Assembly: GCF_025370755.1 (NCBI RefSeq)
Contig: NZ_JAMXFC010000031.1
Location: forward strand, 1-64,000
Source: Laspinema sp. D2d
Lineage (GTDB): Bacteria > Cyanobacteriota > Cyanobacteriia > Cyanobacteriales > Laspinemataceae
Length of the DNA: 64,000 nt
Direction of reading: 5' to 3'
Below the pieces are notes generated by a model that had not been told where the DNA came from, made no database searches, and saw nothing but the letters and a program-made list of their open reading frames with translations. Of the stretch, positions 38,935-48,855 are shown one piece after another. The first letter of the stretch is position 1. Every line of letters begins with the position of its first letter. The position numbers and the translations under genes were made by a program.

Positions 38935-41900
38935 ATGGCAGAAATTAGCGAACCGAACAATCCCCTGGCAACAAACCTTCCAGGATCCACTATTCCCGGA
39001 TTAGATGAAAGCGATCCCCTAGAATCCTCTCGAACTTTAGAGGAAGAGGGAATTTTTTTAGACTTATCCTTACTACAAATCATTCAAGGCCAAGGTGGAG
39101 ATGATACCATTATTGGCTCCCAGGCTGACGATACCATCGTGGGCAATGACGGAGATGATACCCTCTACGGAAATGTAGGTAACGATAGCCTCCTGGGAAA
39201 CCAAGGCAACGACACGATCGCCGGTGGTCCCGGTAACGACATCATTCAAGGCAATAAAGGGGACGACTTCCTCTTCGGAGACTTAACTCGCGACGGACTC
39301 CCTCTCTCCGAAGGATTTGGCAACGACCTCATTTTTGGTGGCATCGGCAATGACCGCCTTTTCGGTAATCAGGGTGACGATACCCTCAACGGGGAAACCG
39401 GGAACGACTCCATCTATGGTGGCAAAGACAACGACCTCATCATTGGTGAGGCAGGAGAGGACTTCCTCTCAGGCGATGATGGCAGCGACCTGCTCTATGG
39501 TGGCCTGGACAATGATATTCTCGCTGGTGGCCTCAACAACGATACCCTCTACGGGGAAGAGGGCGCTGACATCCTCAATGGCAACGAAGGCAACGACCTC
39601 GTAATTGGCGGTGCCGGTGACGACATCCTCTACGGTGACGACCTCACAGGGGAATTCGTTGGTGCAGGAAACGACATACTTTACGGAAACGAAGGCAATG
39701 ATATCGCCTACGGTGGCTCCGGCAACGATATTCTATTTGGCAACGAAGGCAATGATATCCTCTTTGGCAACCGAGGAAATGATGTCCTGTATGGAGGTCA
39801 AGGAGATGATACAGCCTATGGTGGACAAGAGAATGACCAAGTATTTGGGGACAAAGGCAATGATGTCCTCTTTGGCAATCTCGGCGATGACTTCGTAAAT
39901 GGGGGTCAAGGGAATGATCTACTCCTAGGCAACGAGGGGAACGATCTCCTGGACGGCAGTTTTGGAGACGATATCATTTACGGCGGTCAAGATAACGACA
40001 CCCTTCGAGGCGAGGATGGAAATGACCTGCTGTTTGGCGATAAAGGCAATGACGTAATTTTTGGCGGAGTGGGTAGCAATACCCTCACCGGCGGCCCAGG
40101 GTCAGACCAATTTGTAATTTCCCCGGGATTAGGATTTTTGCAACAGACGCGAAACTTGATTACCGACTTTACCGATGGGCAAGATTTCCTACTTTTAGCC
40201 GATGGCATCACCTTTGATGATCTCGACCTCCGCGAAGAGATCGACGCCAACGGGACAGTTAATACCGTCATTTTGGATCGGCTGACTGGTACCGTTACCA
40301 TTTTGCAAAATGTCAGTGCCAGCGCGATTACCCGGGATGATTTCCTACCCCCACTCGCACCGCCACCACCACCGCCACCGCCGGAGGCAGAGCCACTCCC
40401 AGACATCCCCACCCCTCCGATTGTCAATGTTCCTGAAATCCCGGAACCCGAACCCGAACCCGAACCCGAACCTGAAGAGAGTGTCATTCAATTTAGCAAT
40501 GCCACCTACCGAATTAATGAAGATGGGACTCCCGAAGCGATGCTAGTCACCGTGACTCGCGGCAATAGTACCGAAGGGGTGATTACTGCCGATGTGGTTC
40601 TTCAAAGCAATCCAGGAACTGCAACAGCGGTAAACGATTATCAGAATGTTTTCCCGTTTCCTATCCAGTTTGCAGAGGGAGATACCACCTCACAACAGGT
40701 TACTATTCCCATCCTTAACGATACCCTCGCCGAAGATACGGAAACGATTAGCTTACAACTGACCAATCTCACCGGTACTGCGGTTTTAGGTAGCCAATCT
40801 ACAGCCACCGTAGAAATTATCGACGATGATAATCCAGGAGAGTTAGAGTTTGTCATTCCAGCAGAAGGGAGTTTCAGAGTTAAGGAAGATGGAAGCGTGG
40901 TCCGAGAAGTCCAGGTCCGTCGAGTCAATGGTAGCAGCGGCGAAGTAGGCGCTGATATCTCTCTGGCTGCCGGTTCCCCGAGTACAAATCCACCCGCAGA
41001 AGCGGGGATTGTGGGAGAAGATTTTGCGGCAGTTGAGGTTGCCGTATCCTTTGCGGATGGGGAAACCGCAACTAAAACCATTCAACTCCCAGCTACAGCA
41101 ATTTTACGCGGGACAGTGAGTCGAGTGGATGGTCTCAAAACCGTCAACTTATCCTTGACCAATCCCAGAGGGGAGGTAGAACTCAGTACCACCCCGGCAC
41201 CCCTGCAAATTGAAGATATTGATCAACTGGTTGTCAGTATTGAGGTGACTCCCCCAGGAAATGAAGGGTTTGAAGCCGCACAGGGGGACCTACAAGGCGA
41301 GGCTACCCGAGAAGGGGTGTTCACGATCGCCCTGCGAGATGCCAATGGTGCTGAAGTCCTTGCTCCTGCCGGGGGTTTAACGGTTTCTTATCGGGTGGAT
41401 ACCACAGCACCGGCAGAACCCACCGATCCAGAAGCCGCAGTCGAAGGTCAAGATTACAATGCTCTCTTAAATGATGCAGCCTTCACCTTGGGTAGCAATA
41501 GCGTCTTCATTCCCGAAGGAACTTCCTTTGCTACCATTACCATCAATCCGACTGAGGACAGTTTGCCCGAAGGGAGTGAATTCATTAAGCTCATCCTGAA
41601 TGAAACGGCTGATTACAACCTCGCCAGTGATAAGCAAGAAGGGGAAGTTCTCCTGATTGATAATGACTCACCGATTGTCCGCATCAGTCCAGCTACGGAA
41701 CGGATTAAGGAAGGAGAAACCCCTCAGACTCTCTTGACCATCTTTCGAGAAGATAGTGCTGGTAATCCGATCACCTCGGGAGCTTTGACCGTCAATTATG
41801 GCCGGGGCGGGACTGCGTCCGATGGTGTAGATTATGACCTGTTGACTGGGCAAGTAGTGATTGCAGATGGTGCCTCCTTCGCCACCGTTGAGGTTCGGGC

Positions 41901-42360
41901 TTTGGATGATAATAATACAGAACTGGATGAAACAGTTCGTATAACCCTGCAAGGCTCAACGGATGCTACCCAGGTTTATGAAGTTAAAGAGGGACAATCC
42001 CAGAGTGTGGTTACCCTTGAAGATAATGAGACTCCCCAAATCAGTGTACAGCCACGGGCTGCCGATATCTTGGCTGATCCTCCGACGGGTAACCAGTTCC
42101 AATTTATCCGGTTTGGCGATAAAGCGATCCCCCTAAGCGTGAACTATAACCCTGCCGGGACGGCTCAACCGGGCACGGACTACACGGCATTACCCGGCAC
42201 AATTAACTTTACTGCGGGACAAAGTTCGGTGTTAGTTCCGTTAACTCCTATTGACAATCCGAATGATGATGCTCCCAAGACTATCGACGTTGAGATAGTA
42301 GATGGAACAGCTTACGATCTAGGAACAATCCCTAGGGGCAGTCTGACGTTCTTAAACTAA
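38935..42360 (+). CDS. RTX repeat and Calx-beta protein, probably secreted
   Basis: 1141 aa. Residues about 55-390 are some 30 nine-residue GGxGxDxLx-type repeats (GNEGNDILFG, GGSGNDILFG), which form calcium-bound beta-rolls. Then a FxxxFTDGQDFL-type end cap, a Pro-rich linker (PPPPPPP, PEPEPEPEPEPE), and at least four Calx-beta-like domains (YRINEDGTPEA, FRVKEDGSVV, ERIKEGETPQ) with DDN-type calcium loops to the end. No N-terminal signal peptide is present, as usual for type I secretion substrates. Likely a calcium-dependent cell-surface or matrix protein; the specific role is unknown. Highly acidic. The repeats make the other frames falsely open. Confidence 0.93.
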   Translation: MAEISEPNNPLATNLPGSTIPGLDESDPLESSRTLEEEGIFLDLSLLQIIQGQGGDDTIIGSQADDTIVGNDGDDTLYGNVGNDSLLGNQGNDTIAGGPGNDIIQGNKGDDFLFGDLTRDGLPLSEGFGNDLIFGGIGNDRLFGNQGDDTLNGETGNDSIYGGKDNDLIIGEAGEDFLSGDDGSDLLYGGLDNDILAGGLNNDTLYGEEGADILNGNEGNDLVIGGAGDDILYGDDLTGEFVGAGNDILYGNEGNDIAYGGSGNDILFGNEGNDILFGNRGNDVLYGGQGDDTAYGGQENDQVFGDKGNDVLFGNLGDDFVNGGQGNDLLLGNEGNDLLDGSFGDDIIYGGQDNDTLRGEDGNDLLFGDKGNDVIFGGVGSNTLTGGPGSDQFVISPGLGFLQQTRNLITDFTDGQDFLLLADGITFDDLDLREEIDANGTVNTVILDRLTGTVTILQNVSASAITRDDFLPPLAPPPPPPPPEAEPLPDIPTPPIVNVPEIPEPEPEPEPEPEESVIQFSNATYRINEDGTPEAMLVTVTRGNSTEGVITADVVLQSNPGTATAVNDYQNVFPFPIQFAEGDTTSQQVTIPILNDTLAEDTETISLQLTNLTGTAVLGSQSTATVEIIDDDNPGELEFVIPAEGSFRVKEDGSVVREVQVRRVNGSSGEVGADISLAAGSPSTNPPAEAGIVGEDFAAVEVAVSFADGETATKTIQLPATAILRGTVSRVDGLKTVNLSLTNPRGEVELSTTPAPLQIEDIDQLVVSIEVTPPGNEGFEAAQGDLQGEATREGVFTIALRDANGAEVLAPAGGLTVSYRVDTTAPAEPTDPEAAVEGQDYNALLNDAAFTLGSNSVFIPEGTSFATITINPTEDSLPEGSEFIKLILNETADYNLASDKQEGEVLLIDNDSPIVRISPATERIKEGETPQTLLTIFREDSAGNPITSGALTVNYGRGGTASDGVDYDLLTGQVVIADGASFATVEVRALDDNNTELDETVRITLQGSTDATQVYEVKEGQSQSVVTLEDNETPQISVQPRAADILADPPTGNQFQFIRFGDKAIPLSVNYNPAGTAQPGTDYTALPGTINFTAGQSSVLVPLTPIDNPNDDAPKTIDVEIVDGTAYDLGTIPRGSLTFLN

Positions 42361-42411
42361 GAAGAGTGTCTATTGGGGTTAATGCCTCTTAAGCCTCAAC
42401 CCTTTAGCCGA

Positions 42412-42440
42412 AGTCTCCCCAACCTTGAGAAGGGGAGACT
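42412..42440 (+). terminator. hairpin after the RTX gene
   Basis: AGTCTCCCC pairs with GGGGAGACT around AACCTTGAGAA. The T-run is weak (GCTTTTG further on), so termination strength is uncertain. Confidence 0.65.
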
Positions 42441-42522
42441 CTGCGGCTTTTGTATCAATAGGTTAAGATCGAGATAACAAGCCTAGATTAAACCCTAGCC
42501 GGAAACCGCACCCCCTAAGTTC

Positions 42523-43086
42523 ATGAGTTCTCAAGTTCTTGTCGAAAAGAAAAAGTTAGAGCATCCACCTCGGGATATTCGTTATCTCGGCGATCGCGAT
42601 TTGCGTCAGTCTGCCAAGCGCGTGGCTCAAGTAGATGCGGAGATCCGCCAACTGGTGCGGGAAATGCTCCAAAGTATGTACACGGCGGATGGCATTGGAT
42701 TGGCGGCCCCTCAAGTGGGGGTCCAAAAACAAGTGATTGTGGTAGATTGCGATTTGGAAAACCCGGCAACTCCGCCTCTGGTCCTGATCAATCCGGTGAT
42801 TAAGAAATTCGGCGGCGATGAATGCACTTATCAAGAAGGCTGTCTGAGTATTCCCGGGGTTTATTTGGACGTCAAACGTCCCGAAATTATCGAAGTGGCG
42901 TATAAAGATGAACGGGGACGTCCTCAAAAAATGACGGCGAAAGGGATTGTCTCTCGCTGCATTCAGCATGAAATGGATCACCTCAATGGTGTACTCTTTG
43001 TCGATCGCGTGGAAAATCACCTGGCGCTAACTGAGGAACTTGTCAAACAAGGGTTTTCGACGAAAGACGTTAAATCTATCCTTTAG
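42523..43086 (+). CDS. def: peptide deformylase
   Basis: 187 aa. Removes the formyl group from the initiator Met of nascent proteins. The three motifs are intact: GIGLAAPQVG, EGCLSIPG (metal-ligand Cys), and HEMDHLNG (two His ligands and the catalytic Glu). It lacks a plastid-type targeting extension. Start at ATG 42523 (MSSQVLVEKKK). Single gene, ended by a strong terminator 10 bases after the stop. Confidence 0.98.
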   Translation: MSSQVLVEKKKLEHPPRDIRYLGDRDLRQSAKRVAQVDAEIRQLVREMLQSMYTADGIGLAAPQVGVQKQVIVVDCDLENPATPPLVLINPVIKKFGGDECTYQEGCLSIPGVYLDVKRPEIIEVAYKDERGRPQKMTAKGIVSRCIQHEMDHLNGVLFVDRVENHLALTEELVKQGFSTKDVKSIL

Positions 43087-43095
43087 AAAAGAGTC

Positions 43096-43127
43096 AACGG
43101 TTAACTATTAGGGGTTAACCGTTTTTT
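43096..43127 (+). terminator. intrinsic terminator of def
   Basis: AACGGTTAAC pairs perfectly with GTTAACCGTT around a short loop, followed by six T residues. Confidence 0.95.
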
Positions 43128-43174
43128 CATGCTTAAATTGTCAGGTAGTCATCCTTTATTGGTCAGGGTTTCTC

Positions 43175-43375
43175 ATGTTCATGTCTCCCAAAACTTCCCT
43201 CTTTCTGGGCGCTTCCTGTGTGGCGGCGATCGCCTCGGTGGGTTCGATTTTTGAACTCTCTTCTGGACAACCGGAACTCGGCGCAGTCGCCACTACGATC
43301 ATTTTGGCAGTTAGCGTTCCTAGCGTGGTTTTATTCTTCTTAGCGGCGGTGCGTGACGCCAGATCTTCTAGCTGA
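43175..43375 (+). CDS. small two-span membrane protein
   Basis: 66 aa: a hydrophobic segment around LGASCVAAIASVGSIFEL, a short polar loop (SSGQPE) and a second one around TTIILAVSVPSVVLFFLAA, then a basic tail. This hairpin topology is shared by many short cyanobacterial proteins of unknown function. CAGGG lies about 8 bases upstream of ATG 43175; ATG 43181 is an alternative. It converges with the EEP gene. Confidence 0.7.
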   Translation: MFMSPKTSLFLGASCVAAIASVGSIFELSSGQPELGAVATTIILAVSVPSVVLFFLAAVRDARSSS

Positions 43376-43438
43376 TTTGCCCCTCTCTCATCGGGTTTGG
43401 CAAGTATCATTTTTAAGGTAGGGTGGGTCTTCTCTACC

Positions 43439-44725
43439 CTACTCTTTTAAAACTCCTAAATCTGTCACCAGGGGTAGATGATCAGAGCCAATATTAGGTC
43501 CTTTTCGAGTGTTTAAAACTTGGATTTCTCGATTGACGAAACAATGATCGATAGGGATGGAAAGCAGGGGGTTAGGGGTAGGCCAAGTGGGCATGATTCC
43601 AAACCCTGAACGTGCATTTTGAAGGTTGGAATTTTTGACAAACTTTCTATAAATAGGAGACCATAGGCTGATATTAAAATCTCCTAGAACTAAGGCTGGG
43701 TTGTTTAAAGGGGCTACATAGTCAGCAATCGCTTCTAACTGCTGATTTCGCTTTTTAAATAGGTTTTTTGAGACGGGAATCTGAGTATGCGCTAACAAAA
43801 TAGTCAAGACTTTTTCCGGCAACGATATTTGGGCGACAACCCCTCGTTTTTCGGAATCTAAACTGCCCTCATAAACCCGTTTTAAGGGTAGAGAACTATA
43901 CAAAGCAATATCTCCTTTTAATACTGCATAAGGCAGAATATCCCGTAAGGTTTCTAACTGTGCATTCCATTCTCCTTTAACCTCCATAAATGCAGCAATA
44001 TCGGGAGTTTCTTGGCGGACAAACTTTAGGAGTTTTTCGTAATTTTTATTTTGAAATAAAAGGTTGGACTGCAAAACTTTCAGGGGAATTGAAGATTGAA
44101 CCGGGGTGGCGATCGCTGGATTGGGCCAGTACCAAGGTGCAATTTCTGCCAAATTCAACAAAATACAAATTAAACTAACAATAATCCAAGGCTTACGCCG
44201 TTTAAAAGCAAAATAAAATAACCCAATTATTCCTCCTATCAAATATTGCAGCTTAAAATGAGAAGTTAAATCCAACAGATAGGAAACCTGGCCCAAATAT
44301 CCCATTATAGAAAGACAAATTAATCCACAAACCCCTAATTTGAAACTATCCATACCTAAAAAATTAACTATTGTTAATTTTGGAGTTTCATTGTGTAAAA
44401 TCACCCATTTAATTTGAATTTTTAAAGGGTATGAAAGAGGGAATTGGTCAATTTCTGCTAAAAGTTTATCTGCGGGTTCTAATTGTCTGCGTTTCTGATA
44501 AATTTTTATCAAAAATGTATCAATGCAGCCATTAATCACCGCATTCACGACTAAACCGACTCCCACTAAAAACAACAGACCTCCCAATAATTTAAACGGC
44601 CCGCCTAAGTTCTGTAATCCAGACCAAATTGCTGAATTTCCCGTTTTTCCAGTAGAATGAATACTGAAAAAAAGAAGTAAGGCCGGGACAGCAATAGTCA
44701 TTCCTGTAGTTATGAATTTATCCAT
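43439..44725 (-). CDS. membrane-anchored endonuclease/exonuclease/phosphatase (EEP) family protein
   Basis: 428 aa. Residues 1-115 hold two hydrophobic segments and a charged helix (LLAEIDQFPLSYPLKIQIK), which resembles a small stand-alone cyanobacterial membrane protein. Further membrane segments lie at about 125-200. The C-terminal 215 residues are an EEP domain: Asn/Glu in QSNLLFQNKN and FMEVKGEW, GDFNISLWSP, IDHCFV, and SDHLPLV. Members hydrolyse phosphodiesters in nucleic acids, lipids or inositides; the membrane anchor suggests an envelope substrate, but that is inference. No strong SD precedes ATG 44725. Confidence 0.85.
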   Translation of the reverse strand: MDKFITTGMTIAVPALLLFFSIHSTGKTGNSAIWSGLQNLGGPFKLLGGLLFLVGVGLVVNAVINGCIDTFLIKIYQKRRQLEPADKLLAEIDQFPLSYPLKIQIKWVILHNETPKLTIVNFLGMDSFKLGVCGLICLSIMGYLGQVSYLLDLTSHFKLQYLIGGIIGLFYFAFKRRKPWIIVSLICILLNLAEIAPWYWPNPAIATPVQSSIPLKVLQSNLLFQNKNYEKLLKFVRQETPDIAAFMEVKGEWNAQLETLRDILPYAVLKGDIALYSSLPLKRVYEGSLDSEKRGVVAQISLPEKVLTILLAHTQIPVSKNLFKKRNQQLEAIADYVAPLNNPALVLGDFNISLWSPIYRKFVKNSNLQNARSGFGIMPTWPTPNPLLSIPIDHCFVNREIQVLNTRKGPNIGSDHLPLVTDLGVLKE

Positions 44726-44961
44726 ATTTTTTACGGCTTAAACCTCGGAGTAACTTGCTAAATACCTTAAAGAAATAATTAATAAAATTCGCCATTAATT
44801 TGGGCTAGTGGATGAAAAAGCTTACAAAAATTTCTGGGATTTAGCCATGAATTTTTCTAGTAATCCAGTACGTTTGATGATTTCCTAATCGCCCAAAGTA
44901 ATGGCAGTCGCCATTACTTTGTTATTCCCCAAAGCCTAATTGTATCGGTTACTTTTCTGCT

Positions 44962-46488
44962 CTATAATCCTAAATCTACCCCAATTCTATGGGCGCAGGC
45001 AAACCCAGAAAAAGCCACCGCATTTAATCCTTGTCCTGGGAAGGTACTATCTCCCACACAGTACAATCCCGGAATTGAAGTGCGGTTAAATGGCATTCCC
45101 AACAATCCCCATAACTTGCGTCGGGGAATGGGTCCATAAGTCCCATCGACCCGATTTAAAAACCTGCGGTGCGATCGCGGTGTTCCCACTTCCATATAAT
45201 CCAATCCCGCATCTAAACCGGGAAAAATCTCTTCTAAACGCTCAATAATTCGTCCTGCTGCTTCTTCCTTTTTTTCTTCATACTCTTCCGATGACATTCC
45301 CTCCCAATCTTTAATCCAACTCGGGGTAAAGGTATGAATGATATGATATCCCTCCGGGGCTAAACTCGGATCCAAAAGGGTGGGAATCGACACAAAAATT
45401 GTCCCCTCGGGTTCTTCCATCTTCTTCCACTGGTCTAAGACAATATGATGACAAGCGGTATCCGGCGGCAATACTCTCGCTTCTACGCCTAAATGCAAGC
45501 TAATAAAACTGGGTGATTTGCGATAGCGATTGCGCCAGCTTTCTTCTTTCCGAGGCAATTGGCGATCGCTCAATAATTTGTCAAAGGTATCCCATCGCGT
45601 CGCATTTGACACAATCCGTTTGGCTCGATATTCTGCTCCTGTGGTCAATTTTACCCCCACGGCCTGTCCTTTTTCTGTGATAATCTTATCGACCCGGGAT
45701 TGATAGCGAATGGTACTTCCAGCATTGACTAATCCTTCGGCTAATTTCTTAGCAATTTGTCCCACGCCGCCTTTAGGATAATTAATCCCACCATAGTGGC
45801 GATCGGAAAACACCATTCCAGCATTAATCATGGGAGTCATGTCTGCTGGCACCACGGACCAGCAATAGCATTCGATATCGATAAATTTGAGGAGGGCCGG
45901 ATCTTTGATATACTTGCGGGCAATATCTCCGGCATTCAGAGGCAGATATTTGACTAACCCCAAACAGGCGAGGGGATGCTGGAAAAACACCTGCGTCAGA
46001 TAGCGGGGTTCTTCCAGGGACAGTAACGGCATGGCATTCAGGCAGTTGAATACGTTCCAGCATTCATCGTAAAATTGGCGAATTCCCTCCCGTTCATGAG
46101 GAAAGCGGCTGCCCAGTTCTTGCAAAAATTTCTCATAATCCCGATGAACTTCTAGGTCCAGTCCTTCCGGGAGGTGATAATGGATCTGAACCGGATCTGG
46201 GACGGTTTCGAGGTGGACTTTGACCGCATCGAGGGCACGAGTCAGCAGGTTCGTGGTGCCTTTGTCCCCAAATCCGAAGATCATCGAGGCCCCTTGGTCA
46301 AAGCAATAGCCGTTGCGCTCAAAGGATCCAGAACTGCCTCCGGGAATGGTGTAGCTTTCCAGGACTAGGACCTTGGCTCCTTTGGCGGCGAGTTGGGTTG
46401 CGGTAACGAGTCCGCCAATGCCAGAACCGATAACGATAACATCAAAATTCTCAGTTTGGGGTGAGGTTAGGGTGGAAGCAACTGCCAT
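44962..46488 (-). CDS. crtH: carotenoid isomerase (prolycopene isomerase)
   Basis: 508 aa. FAD-dependent CrtISO/CrtH family: dinucleotide-binding [19 protein letters not shown] near the N-terminus, followed by [23 protein letters not shown] in parts, and a C-terminal FAD motif [21 protein letters not shown]. It converts poly-cis lycopene from the desaturases PDS and ZDS to the all-trans form, allowing carotenoid synthesis in the dark. Other desaturase-fold members (CrtI, CrtO, PDS) differ in the motif around DQGASMIF, so the assignment is good. Single gene; no other carotenoid genes are nearby. Confidence 0.95.
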   Translation of the reverse strand: MAVASTLTSPQTENFDVIVIGSGIGGLVTATQLAAKGAKVLVLESYTIPGGSSGSFERNGYCFDQGASMIFGFGDKGTTNLLTRALDAVKVHLETVPDPVQIHYHLPEGLDLEVHRDYEKFLQELGSRFPHEREGIRQFYDECWNVFNCLNAMPLLSLEEPRYLTQVFFQHPLACLGLVKYLPLNAGDIARKYIKDPALLKFIDIECYCWSVVPADMTPMINAGMVFSDRHYGGINYPKGGVGQIAKKLAEGLVNAGSTIRYQSRVDKIITEKGQAVGVKLTTGAEYRAKRIVSNATRWDTFDKLLSDRQLPRKEESWRNRYRKSPSFISLHLGVEARVLPPDTACHHIVLDQWKKMEEPEGTIFVSIPTLLDPSLAPEGYHIIHTFTPSWIKDWEGMSSEEYEEKKEEAAGRIIERLEEIFPGLDAGLDYMEVGTPRSHRRFLNRVDGTYGPIPRRKLWGLLGMPFNRTSIPGLYCVGDSTFPGQGLNAVAFSGFACAHRIGVDLGL

Positions 46489-46783
46489 GAGTCGAAGTCT
46501 TGCGATCGCCTAAAGGGTTATGAATGGCATAGCTGAACTACATTGCACTGCACCCGCATCTGGAGCCCTGTTCGATTTTCGGGACCGCTAGATGCCGGTT
46601 TTACAGACAATGCCGCAAGCTATGGGGTTATTGTAAGGGAAATTTTAGGTCAGGGGCGCAGGGGATTCGGTTATTCTCATCCCCAAGCTTTGCACCCACC
46701 CCCAAAAGAAATACGGGACTAGCCGCTATTGCTGACCAATCCCGCCTGCCGATCCTTTTTGAGAGGAGAACACTTTAGTAATC

Positions 46784-46824
46784 TCAATATAGACTTATTG
46801 AAAATCTTTGTCAATACTTATTGA
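46784..46824. promoter_or_regulatory. paired TCAATA-TATTGA palindromes between crtH and upp
   Basis: Two perfect dyads: TCAATA-6-TATTGA at 46784-46801 and TCAATA-2-TATTGA at 46811-46824, centres about 25 bases apart, in an AT-rich segment. They lie about 300 bases upstream of crtH and about 170 bases upstream of upp. They look like a repeated operator. The rest of 46489-46991 holds no gene. Confidence 0.55.
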
Positions 46825-46991
46825 GAAGTTTTTTCAGAAAAATTTTTCAGCTAATCTGCGAGTTAACAACAGGTAACAGAATCGGCTACAGAAAACGATC
46901 GCCCCAGATGAACGCAGCAGACCCCGAAGGCAGTACAATCGGTCTGGTCTCCAACCTAGAATTTAAGACAAGCGATCGCCTGTGAAAGCCC

Positions 46992-47645
46992 ATGACCATA
47001 CAAATGCGAGTTTATGTGCCGCCGCATCCGTTAATCAAGCATTGGCTTGGGGTGGCGCGGGATGCATCAACCCCACCGGCCCTTTTTCGGAGTGCCATCA
47101 CTGAATTAGGACGCTGGCTAACCTATGAAGCCTGCCGCGAGTGGTTGCCGGTGATAGAAACGACCATCGAAACTCCCCTGGCTCCTTGTCCCGCCACCTT
47201 TGTGAATCCGCAAGTGCCGGTTGTGGTAGTGCCGATTCTGCGTGCGGGATTAGCGCTCATGGAAGGGGTGCAACCCGTGCTCCCTTTGGCAGCGGTGTAT
47301 CATTTAGGTATGGTCCGGGATGAAGAAACCCTGGAAGCGCGCTGTTATTTAAACAAACTCCCGGATCAAATTGACCCTCAAACCCGCGTGCTGATTTGCG
47401 AACCGATGTTGGCAACCGGGGGGACAATTATGGCAACAATGGCGATGCTGACTGAGCGCGGTGTGGATCCCGGGCTGGTTCGGATTTTGTCGGTGGTGGT
47501 GGCATCCCCCGCCTTGCAAAAATTGAGTCAAGCCTATCCGAGTTTGAATATCTATACCGCTTGCATTGATGAAAGTCTCAATGAGCAAGGTTATATTGTG
47601 CCTGGATTGGGAGATGCAGGCGATCGCGCCTTTGCAACTTTTTGA
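46992..47645 (+). CDS. upp: uracil phosphoribosyltransferase
   Basis: 217 aa. Salvages uracil with PRPP to give UMP. Visible: PHPLIKHWLGVARD at the N-terminus, the RAGL segment of VPILRAGLALMEG, and the PRPP loop EPMLATGGTIMATM, where the usual Asp before PML is Glu. The C-terminal uracil-binding region GYIVPGLGDAGDRAF is complete. The start has no strong SD. Single gene, followed by a G/C-rich hairpin. Confidence 0.95.
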   Translation: MTIQMRVYVPPHPLIKHWLGVARDASTPPALFRSAITELGRWLTYEACREWLPVIETTIETPLAPCPATFVNPQVPVVVVPILRAGLALMEGVQPVLPLAAVYHLGMVRDEETLEARCYLNKLPDQIDPQTRVLICEPMLATGGTIMATMAMLTERGVDPGLVRILSVVVASPALQKLSQAYPSLNIYTACIDESLNEQGYIVPGLGDAGDRAFATF

Positions 47646-47675
47646 TCGCCTGAGTTCCGAACGATCCCCCTGAAT

Positions 47676-47692
47676 CCCCCTTGTTAAGGGGG
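47676..47692 (+). terminator. short hairpin after upp
   Basis: CCCCCTT-GTT-AAGGGGG, a perfect seven-base stem 31 bases after the upp stop codon. The following bases (ACTTTGAC) are only moderately T-rich. The same sequence style is a dispersed repeat in many cyanobacteria. Confidence 0.55.
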
Positions 47693-47915
47693 ACTTTGAC
47701 CCTTGAGCAATGCTACAGCAACGCCTTCAGGAGCATTAACAAGCTGCCGGTGTGTCGCGGTGGCGAGGGTTTCGCCGGAACTAAAGAACAGGAGAGTACC
47801 CGCCCCAATGTGTTATTATATCCAGCATTAGAGGGGTTCCGGGACCCGAGATTCCCAGGGTAGAAATTAATAAGCCACAAGTGAAACCAGCAGCAACTCC
47901 AGACAGGGTAAGCCA

Positions 47916-48248
47916 ATGAGTAATCGAGATAATTTTGCAGGCGGATTTTTACTGGGAACGATTTTAGGTGGCATCGTGGGTGGAGCGATCGGGGCAGTCG
48001 TCGGTGCAAAACTGGCAGAAGAGAATAAGCCACCGGAAAACGGGAACCGTCCCGAACCTAGACCCCGAAAGCTGAAAAAACGGCAGTTTGCCGAACAAGC
48101 AGGCATGGAAACGGCACGGCGTTCCTTGGAAAACAAAATCGCTCAACTCAATGATGCGATCGATGATGTGCGCCAACAACTGAGCCATGTCAACGGGACT
48201 ACAGTGGATGAAACCGACAACATTTCCACTTTGGTGGAAGAATCCTAA
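47916..48248 (+). CDS. glycine-zipper membrane protein with coiled-coil tail
   Basis: 110 aa. Residues 8-32 (GGFLLGTILGGIVGGAIGAVVG in parts) form a Gly-zipper membrane helix, followed by a Pro/Arg/Lys-rich hinge and an amphipathic helix (about 65-95, SLENKIAQLNDAIDDVRQQL) that can form a coiled coil. This YtxH-like layout is common in cyanobacteria and other bacteria; function unknown. ATG 47916 is preceded by AGGGTAAGCC. A real gene is likely; the specific family is not certain. Confidence 0.7.
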   Translation: MSNRDNFAGGFLLGTILGGIVGGAIGAVVGAKLAEENKPPENGNRPEPRPRKLKKRQFAEQAGMETARRSLENKIAQLNDAIDDVRQQLSHVNGTTVDETDNISTLVEES

Positions 48249-48296
48249 TCCGATTCAGATGCTGCCACAATTAGGACCCTAGTACAGGAGCGATGA

Positions 48297-48361
48297 GAAA
48301 CCGGGTTTTTTGACAAAATCTCTGGTGATTCCCGATAAAAGAGGGAAAAAAACCCGGTTTC
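48297..48361. repeat. GAAACCGGG-type long hairpin
   Basis: GAAACCGGGTTTTTT (48297-48311) is the perfect reverse complement of AAAAAACCCGGTTTC (48347-48361), enclosing 35 bases. It belongs to the family also seen at 12956, 23317 and 52600. It may end the upstream gene on either strand. Confidence 0.8.
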
Positions 48362-48509
48362 AGGTCCCGTCCGACTAAATTTCGGGTAGCGATCGCCCGA
48401 TTCCTTTGCGATTCGGAAACCCGACTTCATAAAGATTCGGCGATCGACTACACTAAAAACAAGGCTCGATCGAGCTTAAAATTCAGATAATCCAAGCCAA
48501 TCAACCATA

Positions 48510-48797
48510 ATGAATCCCGCACTAGACTTGATTTTCAGCACCCTAGCTGCATTTTTTCAAATTTATTTCGTTCTGTTGATCATTCGGGTTCTCTTAAGTT
48601 GGTTTCCCAATATCAACTGGTACGATCCGCCGTTTTCCATTGTCAGTCAGCTCACGGATCCCTACTTGAATATTTTCCGTTCTTTTATTCCACCTTTAGG
48701 GGGAATCGACCTTTCCCCGATGTTGGCAATTTTACTTTTGCAATTCGTTTCGGGGATCTTTGGCAGTTTATCAGCCAGTGCAGCATTAGGGTTTTAA
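48510..48797 (+). CDS. YggT family membrane protein
   Basis: 95 aa. Two hydrophobic segments (FFQIYFVLLIIRVLLSWFP and SPMLAILLLQFVSGIFG), separated by the family signature TDPYLNIFRSFIPPLGGIDLSP in parts, with the conserved Arg in LIIRVLLSWF. YggT/YlmG proteins affect septum formation and, in plastids and cyanobacteria, nucleoid and thylakoid organisation; the mechanism is unclear. Single gene with a terminator 60 bases downstream. Confidence 0.93.
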   Translation: MNPALDLIFSTLAAFFQIYFVLLIIRVLLSWFPNINWYDPPFSIVSQLTDPYLNIFRSFIPPLGGIDLSPMLAILLLQFVSGIFGSLSASAALGF

Positions 48798-48855
48798 AGC
48801 CCCTGATGGACCGTTTTCCCTTGGAACTCCCAATTCCCCAGTTACTCCAGAGCAC

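Noticed and set aside
40310-40546. Plus-strand His/Pro-rich frame inside the RTX gene
   Set aside because: Out-of-frame reading of the Pro/Glu linker codons.
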